This document shows positions 1 to 5,607 of a stretch of 14,788 nt of DNA, in pieces. The notes beneath the pieces are model-generated. The model was not told the origin of the DNA and searched no databases. It worked only from the letters and a program-made list of their open reading frames with translations. The stretch's first letter is position 1, and every line of letters begins with the position of its first letter. A program made the translations under genes and the position numbers. The DNA is from Candidatus Omnitrophota bacterium (GTDB lineage Bacteria > Omnitrophota > Gorgyraeia > Aquiviventales > Aquiviventaceae): positions 1 to 14,788 of the forward strand of contig JAHFGZ010000011.1 of the NCBI GenBank assembly GCA_023247155.1, written 5' to 3'.

Positions 1-23
1 AAAATAGACCCGGTCCCAATTTT
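1..23. repeat. Imperfect palindrome at the left edge
   Basis: AAAAT (1-5) can pair with ATTTT (19-23), and GAC (7-9) with GTC (13-15), around a CCG loop; 2 extra bases lie on the right side. The short stem is followed by T-rich sequence, so it could be the end of an upstream gene's terminator or the edge of a dispersed repeat. The window starts here, so the left context is missing and neither reading can be confirmed. Confidence 0.3.
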
Positions 24-33
24 CTGGTCGGTG

Positions 34-39
34 TACAAT
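34..39 (+). promoter_or_regulatory. Possible -10 box (TACAAT) upstream of the phosphatase
   Basis: TACAAT matches the TATAAT consensus at 5 of 6 positions and ends 7 nt before the ATG at 47. No convincing -35 hexamer lies 15-19 bp upstream. If used, transcription would start at or next to the ATG, giving a leaderless message. This fits the absence of a Shine-Dalgarno sequence in front of 47. It is suggestive only. Confidence 0.3.
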
Positions 40-46
40 AGGCGCC

Positions 47-838
47 ATGCGGAGTCAGCGCGCGCTGCTGCAATGGGTCGAGCGCCAGGCCCTCGCCTGC
101 CGGCCGGTCGCCCTCCGGCACTTCCGCTCCCGCTCGCTGCGCGTCGAGCGCAAGCCCGACCGCTCGCCGGTCACCGTCGCGGACCGGCTGATCGAGGAGC
201 GCCTGCGGCGGGCGCTCGCGCGGGCCTGTCCCGGGGAGAGCGTGGTCGGGGAGGAGTTCGGGCGCACCGGGCGCGACGGCGCCACCTTCTGGACGCTCGA
301 TCCCATCGACGGGACCCGGGCCTTCTCCCGCGGCCTGCCGTCCTGGGGCATCATGGTCGGCCGGGTGGAGCGCGGGCGGCCCACCCTGGGCCTCATCGAC
401 TTTCCCGCCATCGGGGTGACCATCGGCGTGGCGCCGGGGGTGGCGGCGTACGAGCGAGGCGGAGGCGGGATGAGCCGGCTTCGTCGTCCCAGGCGGGTGC
501 GTTCGCTGCGGGAGGCGGTGGTCTTCCACGGCGGCGCGCATTGGTGGCGGCCCACGCGGTACGCCGCCGGGTTTGCCCGGGTCGTGCGCGCGTGTTACCT
601 CGAGCGCGCCTTCGGCGATTGCTACGGCTACCTCTGGGCGCTGCGCGGCTGCGCCGATGCGGTGGTCGACTGCGCGGTGAAGGTGTGGGACCTCGTGCCG
701 TTGGCGGCGCTGGCGGCTGCGACGGGGCGCGTGCTGGTCGACGGGTCCGGCCGGGCGTGCCACACCGGGCCGGTGGCGGTCTTCGCGAGCCCGCAGGTCG
801 CCCGCCTCATCGTGAAGACGCTCAACACGAGGACCTGA
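47..838 (+). CDS. Inositol monophosphatase family sugar phosphatase
   Basis: A 263-residue member of the Mg2+-dependent inositol monophosphatase / histidinol-phosphatase / FBPase superfamily, predicted to remove phosphate from a small sugar or polyol phosphate in the cytoplasm. The metal-binding signature is complete: GEEFG with Glu69/Glu70, DPIDGT with Asp85 and Asp88, and the C-terminal VWDLVP with Asp215. Length is normal for the family. The N-terminus (KPDRSPVTVADRLIEE) aligns with the usual first helix and strand, which supports the ATG at 47, although no Shine-Dalgarno sequence precedes it. Its TGA (836-838) is in the same frame as the downstream glycosidase. Substrate cannot be told from sequence; histidinol phosphate, myo-inositol phosphate and 3'-phosphoadenosine are all possible. 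No his genes are nearby. Confidence 0.9.
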   Translation: MRSQRALLQWVERQALACRPVALRHFRSRSLRVERKPDRSPVTVADRLIEERLRRALARACPGESVVGEEFGRTGRDGATFWTLDPIDGTRAFSRGLPSWGIMVGRVERGRPTLGLIDFPAIGVTIGVAPGVAAYERGGGGMSRLRRPRRVRSLREAVVFHGGAHWWRPTRYAAGFARVVRACYLERAFGDCYGYLWALRGCADAVVDCAVKVWDLVPLAALAAATGRVLVDGSGRACHTGPVAVFASPQVARLIVKTLNTRT

Positions 839-841
839 CCC

Positions 842-2131
842 CTGGGCTCTGCGTTCATCTTTCCGCCCGGATTCCTCTGGGGCACGGCGACCTCCGCCCA
901 CCAGGTCGAAGGGGACAACGTCCACAGCGACTGGTGGGCGTGGGAGCAGGCCGGGCGCGTGAAGGAGCCATCGGGCCTGGCGTGCGACCAGTACCGCCGC
1001 TTTGCGGACGACTTCGACCTGGCCGCGTCGCTGGGGCACAACGCGCACCGGCTGTCCATCGAGTGGAGCCGCATCGAGCCCTCCGAGGGCCAATGGGACG
1101 AGGCGGCCCTTGCCCACTACGTCGAGGTCATGCGCGCGCTGCGCCAGCGCCGCCTTGAGCCCGTCGTCACCCTGCACCACTTCACAACACCCCAGTGGCT
1201 CGTCGCGCAAGGAGGCTGGGCCACCCCCCTCATCGTGGACCGCTTCGCGCGCTACGCGCAGAAGGTCGTCGGCGCCCTCGGGGATGCGGTCCGGTACTGG
1301 ATCACCGTCAACGAGCCGATGGTCTATGTCCGGATGCACTACATCCAGGGGGTGGGACCGCCAGGCGCGCGCGATCTCGGGCAGGCGCTCCGCGTCGTCG
1401 AGCATCTCATCCGCGCCCATGCCGCCGCCTATCGGGTGCTCCATGACGCGCCTCGCCCGGGCCAGCCGCCCCCGCAGGTCAGCATTGCGCATCACTATCC
1501 GGCGTTCTGGCCGTGCCGGCGCTGGTGGCCGATGGACCGGTGGGCGGCCGCCCTCACCGACCGCGCCTTCAACCGGGCCCTCGTCGAAGCGCTGACCGAG
1601 GGCCGGTGGTCGGTGCCGGGGGTGGCGACGTGGCGGATCCCCGAGGCGCGTGCGACGCTCGATTACTTCGGCATCAATTTCTATGGCCGACAATTCCTGC
1701 GGTGGGCGCCGTCGCCGGGGTCGTGGCCGGCGGCCACGTGTGATCTGGGCCACCATCCGCGGGAAGCTCCGGAGCGCACGTCGATGGGATGGGACGTGCA
1801 CCCGGAATCCTTCTTCCGTGTCCTGTCCCAGTTCGGGCGGATGGGGCGGCCCATCCTCGTGACCGAGAACGGCGCCTACATGGAGGACGATGCGCGACGG
1901 TGGCGGTTCATCGAGCGCCATCTCCAGGCGATGGCGCGCGCGATGCAGGGCGGCGCGCCGGTCATCGGCTACCTCTACTGGTCGCTCGTCGATAACTTCG
2001 AGTGGGCCGATGGATTCGGCCCGCGCTACGGCCTCGCGGCGGTCGACTACGCCACGCAGGGGCGCACCGTGCGCGAGAGCGGCCGGCGGTATGCCGAGAT
2101 CTGCCGCAGCAATCGGATCGCGCTCGTGTGA
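842..2131 (+). CDS. Glycoside hydrolase family 1 beta-glycosidase, apparent CTG start
   Basis: A 429-residue retaining beta-glycosidase (GH1, TIM barrel), predicted to hydrolyse beta-glucosides or beta-galactosides. The family landmarks are FLWGTATSAHQVEG at the N-terminus, the acid/base in ITVNEP (Glu158), the nucleophile in LVTENG (Glu342) and the terminal SLVDNFEWADGF. There is no signal peptide, so it is cytoplasmic. The conserved N-terminus begins about codon 5, yet no ATG, GTG or TTG lies in frame between the preceding TGA (836-838) and it. I place the start at CTG 842, 9 nt after a GAGG (829-832). The first canonical in-frame start is GTG 959, which would remove the first barrel strand. 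A sequencing error or readthrough of the TGA are alternatives. The identity is firm; the start is not. Confidence 0.88.
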   Translation: MGSAFIFPPGFLWGTATSAHQVEGDNVHSDWWAWEQAGRVKEPSGLACDQYRRFADDFDLAASLGHNAHRLSIEWSRIEPSEGQWDEAALAHYVEVMRALRQRRLEPVVTLHHFTTPQWLVAQGGWATPLIVDRFARYAQKVVGALGDAVRYWITVNEPMVYVRMHYIQGVGPPGARDLGQALRVVEHLIRAHAAAYRVLHDAPRPGQPPPQVSIAHHYPAFWPCRRWWPMDRWAAALTDRAFNRALVEALTEGRWSVPGVATWRIPEARATLDYFGINFYGRQFLRWAPSPGSWPAATCDLGHHPREAPERTSMGWDVHPESFFRVLSQFGRMGRPILVTENGAYMEDDARRWRFIERHLQAMARAMQGGAPVIGYLYWSLVDNFEWADGFGPRYGLAAVDYATQGRTVRESGRRYAEICRSNRIALV

Positions 2132-3117
2132 TGGTTCGGGCGCTCGTGTTGGGCGCCACAGGGCACATCGGCTCGCACGTCGTCCGGGCGCTCCTGGCCG
2201 AGGGGCACAAGGTCAGGGCCGCGTACCGCAGCGAGCGGTTCCTCTTCCTCCTCGACGGCCTTGCCGTTGAGCGCGTCCGCGTGGATCTCGACACCCTGGA
2301 GGGGATGCGCGACGCGCTGGACGGCTGCGAGTGGGTCTTTCACGCCGCCGGCTACTATCCCCGGTTTCGGGAGCGGCGCGAGCCGGCCATCGAGCGGGGC
2401 GTCCGGTCCACGCGCCGTCTCCTCGAGCAGCTCCGGCGGGCGAGCCCCGCGCGCGTCGTCTTCACGAGCAGCGCGGCCACCATCCGGCGCGTGCCCGGAC
2501 GGCCGGCGACCGAAGCGGATGCCGAGCCGTGGCCGCTGACCGCGTGGCGCCCCACCTACGCCTCGGTGAAGATCGCGATGGAGCACGAGGTGTTGGGCGC
2601 CTGCCGGGACGGGCTGCCCGCCGTCGTGGTCAATCCCAGCCTTTGCGTCGGGGAGTACGACGCGCGGCCCTTTTCCGGCCGGGCCGTCCTGGCGTTCGCC
2701 AGGCCCCGCGTCCCGGTGTATGTGCGGCATACCTTCAACGCGGTCTACACTGGCGACGTCGGGATCGGGCACGTCCGCGCGGCGGAGCGGGGCCGCTTCG
2801 GCGAGCGGTATCTCCTCGCCGGCCGCAACGTGACCCTGCAGGAGTTCGCCGCCCTCGTCGCCCGGACGGCCGGGGTGCGCCCGCCGCGGTGGCGCGTCCC
2901 GTACGGCCTCGTGTGGGCGGCGGCCGTCGCGACGGAGGCCGCCGCGCGGGTGACGCGCACCGAACCGCTGCTGCCGCGCGGCGCGGTCCACTCGCTGCGG
3001 GCGGGGCAGCTGCTGGACGGGACGAAAGCGCTGCGGGAGTTCTCGTTGCCTCAGACGCCGCTGGAGGAAGCCGTGCGACGGGCGCTCGCCTGGTTTCGCC
3101 AGCATGGCTTCCTCTAG
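2131..3117 (+). CDS. Extended SDR NAD(P)-dependent epimerase/reductase (DFR/HpnA-like)
   Basis: A 328-residue extended short-chain dehydrogenase. The Rossmann glycine motif GATGHIGS is at residues 8-15, the Ser region TSS at 112-114 and the catalytic YASVK at 143-147 (Tyr143, Lys147). The overall pattern (CEWVFHAAGYY, VVFTSSAATI, a long C-terminal substrate domain) resembles dihydroflavonol-4-reductase-like and hopanoid-associated epimerase (HpnA-like) proteins. The true substrate is unknown. The ATG at 2131 overlaps the glycosidase TGA by one base (TGATG), indicating translational coupling. The gene ends with two consecutive TAG codons (3115-3120). An upstream start at 2002 in the same frame lies inside the glycosidase and is not supported by the fold. 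Confidence 0.85.
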   Translation: MVRALVLGATGHIGSHVVRALLAEGHKVRAAYRSERFLFLLDGLAVERVRVDLDTLEGMRDALDGCEWVFHAAGYYPRFRERREPAIERGVRSTRRLLEQLRRASPARVVFTSSAATIRRVPGRPATEADAEPWPLTAWRPTYASVKIAMEHEVLGACRDGLPAVVVNPSLCVGEYDARPFSGRAVLAFARPRVPVYVRHTFNAVYTGDVGIGHVRAAERGRFGERYLLAGRNVTLQEFAALVARTAGVRPPRWRVPYGLVWAAAVATEAAARVTRTEPLLPRGAVHSLRAGQLLDGTKALREFSLPQTPLEEAVRRALAWFRQHGFL

Positions 3118-3126
3118 TAGATGCCT

Positions 3127-3227
3127 GATCCAGTTTGGCGGGTTGCGCAGCGTCCCTCGACTTCGCTCGGGACCGTGGTGAGCGAGCATCGTGAGTCGAA
3201 CCACGGCAGGACCCGCCAAACCGGATC
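3127..3227. repeat. Composite inverted repeat with two internal REP-like hairpins
   Basis: An outer 17-bp stem (3127-3143 with 3211-3227, one A/C mismatch) encloses two hairpins. The first is GTCCC/GGGAC (3152-3156 with 3169-3173); the second is CCGTGGT/ACCACGG (3173-3179 with 3200-3206). Drawn out, this is a clover-like cruciform. The first inner arm (3152-3173) matches 21 of 22 bases of 7854-7875 inside the cobalamin-binding-protein gene, so both belong to one dispersed REP-like family. The element lies 7 nt after the SDR gene's double stop and could also act as an mRNA 3' end structure, but no T tract follows it. Confidence 0.85.
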
Positions 3228-3247
3228 GTCACTTAGACGCCGCCCCG

Positions 3248-3276
3248 TTGCGTGGAACGCGCGGGAGGTCTATACT
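3248..3276 (+). promoter_or_regulatory. Sigma70-like promoter for the 3316 gene
   Basis: TTGCGT (3248-3253), a 17-bp spacer and TATACT (3271-3276) form a reasonable housekeeping promoter. The predicted transcription start is near 3283, giving a leader of about 33 nt before the ATG at 3316. It sits just after the composite repeat, in the only sizeable gap upstream of the small exported protein and dsbD. Confidence 0.6.
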
Positions 3277-3315
3277 GCACCGTGGAAGCCATTGAGGACG
3301 ACGCGGGAGGCGCTC

Positions 3316-3630
3316 ATGCGATACGTGATGGTCGGCATCGCCCTGATGGTGGCGGCCGGCTGGACGGGCGGGGCGGAGGCGCGCGAGAAGCCGATCGAGG
3401 AGCTGACGAGGGACCTGTGGGCCCTGGCCTTCGCGTGGACCGAGCCGATCAAGCAGATCGCCAAGGAGACGCGCCGCTTCGACCCGGTCAGCGGCTTCTG
3501 GTTTGGATTGCTCGAGGGGTCGATCAAGTCGTTCGAGCGGACCGCAGCGGTCTTCCTCCCGCCGCCGCAGGAAGCGCCGAAGGAGCAGCGGGACGGGGAG
3601 GAGGAGCCGCTCCTTCGCTATTCCTTCTGA
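3316..3630 (+). CDS. Small exported protein, TIGR04073-like
   Basis: A 104-residue protein with a typical signal peptide: MRYVMV, a hydrophobic stretch to about residue 19, then an AEA-R junction near residue 22. The mature part (ELTRDLWALAFAWTEPIKQI, a Pro-Val-Ser-Gly-Phe segment, then GLLEGSIKSFERTAAVF and a proline-rich tail) resembles the short exported family TIGR04073, found in exosortase-bearing genomes, as I recall its pattern. Some family features seem degenerate, so this is a tentative link. The start is set by GGGAGG (3305-3310), 5 nt before the ATG; the frame is open further upstream but that part is repeat DNA. Only 4 nt separate it from dsbD, suggesting co-expression. Function unknown; likely periplasmic. 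Confidence 0.7.
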   Translation: MRYVMVGIALMVAAGWTGGAEAREKPIEELTRDLWALAFAWTEPIKQIAKETRRFDPVSGFWFGLLEGSIKSFERTAAVFLPPPQEAPKEQRDGEEEPLLRYSF

Positions 3631-3634
3631 CGTG

Positions 3635-4849
3635 ATGGCGGATTGGTTGCACGGTGTTCTCAGCCAGCACGGCCTGTGGTGGGGGCTGCCGGCGGTCTTC
3701 CTCGTAGGGCTCTCCCTGAACCTCACCCCGTGCGTCTACCCGATGGTCCCGGTGACCCTGGCCTTCTTCAGCAGCCAGGCCGCGGGTTCGCTGGGGCGCG
3801 CGGCGCGCCTCGCGGGCTGCTACGTCCTCGGGGTCGCGCTGACGTACGCGGTGCTCGGCCTGGCTGCGGCGAAGACGGGCGCGCTCTTCGGATCCTGGTT
3901 GCAGCACCCCGCCGTGCTGGCGGCTCTTGCGGCGGTGATCGTGGGGCTCGCCCTCAGCATGCTCGGCCTCTATGAGCTGCGGCCCCCGCGGGCGCTGGCG
4001 CGCCGGCTCGGCCAGGCGTCGGCAGGGATGTGGGGCGCTTTCCTCATGGGGTTGGTCGTGGGGCTTGTCGCCGCGCCGTGCATCGGGCCCGTCGTCTTGA
4101 GCCTCCTCCTGCTGGTGGGCCAGCTGGGCGACCCGTTCGCAGGATTCCTCCTCTTCCTCGCGCTGGGCTTGGGGATGGGGGTGCCGTACCTCGCGCTCGG
4201 CGTCGCGGCGAACCGGATCGGGCACCTGCCCAAGGCGGGCGCGTGGCTCGTCTGGAGCAAGAAGGCGCTCGGCCTGCTCCTGCTCGGGTTGGCGCTCTTC
4301 TTCCTCAAGCCGCTGCTGCCCGGGCGGGCGACGTGGCTGGCGGCGGCGGCGCTGCTGGCGGGCTCCGGGACGTACCTCGGGTGGCTTGAGCGCAGCCGCG
4401 GACGCGGGGCGGGCTTCGCCCGGGTGCGCCTGGCGGTCGGGGGGCTGCTCATTGGGGCGGCGCTCGTGATGGTCGCGCCGCGGCCCAGGCCGGCGTCGCT
4501 GGTCGCCTGGATCCCCTACACCGCGGCCGCGCTGGAAGAGGCCCAGCGGAGCCACCGGCCGATCCTCATCGACATCTACGCGGACTGGTGCATCCCCTGC
4601 GTCGAGATGGAGCACGTCACCTTCCGGGATCCCGCCGTCGCGCAGGCGCTGCAGCCGGTGGCGACGCTGCGGGTGGACGCGACGCGGGGGGTGTCGGCGG
4701 ACGCGGAGCGGCTCCTTTCGCGCTACCGGATCTACGGCGCGCCGACGATACTGTTCTTCGACCGCACCGGTCATGAGCGGGCGGACCTGCGGCTGCTGGG
4801 GTTCTCGGCGCCGGACGAATTCCTCGAGCGGCTGCAGCAGATATTGTGA
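3635..4849 (+). CDS. dsbD: Short DsbD-type thiol:disulfide interchange protein
   Basis: A 404-residue inner-membrane protein that carries electrons from cytoplasmic thioredoxin to periplasmic thiols. The transmembrane beta domain (residues about 15-290, around eight hydrophobic segments) has the two redox cysteines in LTPCVYP (Cys33) and AAPCIGP (Cys149). The C-terminal thioredoxin-like gamma domain (about 300-404) has DWCIPC (Cys319, Cys322) and the cis-proline loop GAPT. The N-terminal periplasmic alpha domain of classical DsbD (about 560-600 residues) is absent, so the terminal acceptor must be another protein. The start at ATG 3635 is 4 nt after the previous stop with no close Shine-Dalgarno, consistent with coupling; GTG 3632 is an alternative. 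Likely roles are cytochrome c maturation or periplasmic disulfide reduction. Confidence 0.9.
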   Translation: MADWLHGVLSQHGLWWGLPAVFLVGLSLNLTPCVYPMVPVTLAFFSSQAAGSLGRAARLAGCYVLGVALTYAVLGLAAAKTGALFGSWLQHPAVLAALAAVIVGLALSMLGLYELRPPRALARRLGQASAGMWGAFLMGLVVGLVAAPCIGPVVLSLLLLVGQLGDPFAGFLLFLALGLGMGVPYLALGVAANRIGHLPKAGAWLVWSKKALGLLLLGLALFFLKPLLPGRATWLAAAALLAGSGTYLGWLERSRGRGAGFARVRLAVGGLLIGAALVMVAPRPRPASLVAWIPYTAAALEEAQRSHRPILIDIYADWCIPCVEMEHVTFRDPAVAQALQPVATLRVDATRGVSADAERLLSRYRIYGAPTILFFDRTGHERADLRLLGFSAPDEFLERLQQIL

Positions 4850-4859
4850 GCGGCCAGAG

Positions 4860-4888
4860 TTGAACGCCGCCTGGGGCTCTGCTAGACT
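4860..4888 (+). promoter_or_regulatory. Sigma70-like promoter for the lipoprotein gene
   Basis: TTGAAC (4860-4865), an exact 17-bp spacer and TAGACT (4883-4888) make the best promoter in the window. The predicted transcription start is about 4895, leaving a leader of about 45 nt with a strong ribosome-binding site. The GTG at 4895 would coincide with the transcript's 5' end and is not the favoured start. Confidence 0.7.
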
Positions 4889-4939
4889 GAACGCGTGAAT
4901 CAGGTCGCGTCATCGGGTAGTGGGACAGGGAGGTGCGGG

Positions 4940-5446
4940 ATGTGGGGCGGTCGTGTGCTGGCGCTGGTCGCGGTGGCCGCGCTCGCGAGCGGATGCGCGG
5001 GGGTGCGGACGCGCCAGGAGGTGGCGCGGTTGCAGTCGCAGGTCGGACTCCTGGATGAGCGCGTGACGCAGCTTGAGCGTTCAGGGACGGGGGGCGGCTT
5101 CTCGGGTGCCTCCTCCAACGAACCGGGCATGGACTCGGGCGCGACGGCGACCACCGTGGCGCCGGCAAAGACAGCGGCGGCCGGCAAGGGCGCCGGGACC
5201 TCGGCGGCTGCGGCGAAGCCGACGACGCGCCAGGTCCAGCAGGCGCTCAAGAACGCCGGCTTTTACCAGGGGGTCGTCGATGGCAAGAGCGGGTCGATGA
5301 CCAAGGAGGCGATCAAAGAATTTCAGCGCGTGCACGGTTTAGTCGATGACGGCGTGGTCGGGAAGCAGACCTGGGGGAAGCTCAAGGCGTACGCCGACCT
5401 CTCCGCCGGCAGCGACGAGCTCAACGCCGCTGAAATCCTGAAGTAG
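4940..5446 (+). CDS. Lipoprotein with coiled coil and peptidoglycan-binding domain
   Basis: A 168-residue envelope protein. From ATG 4940 it has a short lipoprotein signal peptide: MWGGR, the hydrophobic LALVAVAAL, then the lipobox-like ASGC with the acylated Cys at residue 19. A heptad-like segment follows (VARLQSQVGLLDERVTQLER, about 28-47), then a Gly/Ala/Thr/Lys-rich linker. A C-terminal peptidoglycan-binding type 1 domain follows (TRQVQQALKNAGFYQG, then TKEAIKEFQRVHGLVDDGVVG), about residues 95-155. It probably tethers the outer membrane to the cell wall. The start is decided by GGGAGG (4928-4933), 6 nt before the ATG; the in-frame GTG at 4895 would put 15 polar residues ahead of the signal. 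It has its own promoter. Confidence 0.88.
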   Translation: MWGGRVLALVAVAALASGCAGVRTRQEVARLQSQVGLLDERVTQLERSGTGGGFSGASSNEPGMDSGATATTVAPAKTAAAGKGAGTSAAAAKPTTRQVQQALKNAGFYQGVVDGKSGSMTKEAIKEFQRVHGLVDDGVVGKQTWGKLKAYADLSAGSDELNAAEILK

Positions 5447-5481
5447 CCCCCTGCGCGGGCCGCCACATCACCGTCCCGCTC

Positions 5482-5592
5482 ATGCCGCCGCTCTTGCCGT
5501 TTCCCGCTGACACCGGCGGGGACACCCTGACCTACTTTGACGACCTGCGCGTCAACCGCCGGCGGCCCGTCCAACGCGCCGGCGGGCCCTGA
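5482..5592 (+). CDS. Possible 36-residue ORF or gene remnant
   Basis: The 161-nt gap between the lipoprotein and the isomerase holds a 36-codon frame starting at ATG 5482 (MPPLLPFPADTGGDTLTYFD and so on). Its codon-position composition is coding-like: I count G or C at about 32 of 36 third positions and about 20 of 36 second positions. No Shine-Dalgarno precedes it, and the frame stays open upstream to 5434 without a good start, so it could be the 3' remnant of a lost gene. The TGA (5590-5592) abuts the ribosome-binding site of the next gene. I do not recognise the sequence, and a chance ORF is quite possible at this G+C. Confidence 0.25.
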   Translation: MPPLLPFPADTGGDTLTYFDDLRVNRRRPVQRAGGP

Positions 5593-5607
5593 GGGGAGGG
5601 CGCGCCG

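Noticed and set aside
31..1158. A plus-strand frame of 375 codons across the phosphatase and glycosidase
   Set aside because: Low-complexity Arg/Ala/Gly product overlapping two genes with clear catalytic motifs in another frame.
4895..4939. GTG 4895 as the lipoprotein start
   Set aside because: It coincides with the predicted transcription start, would add 15 polar residues before the lipoprotein signal, and ATG 4940 has a well-placed ribosome-binding site.
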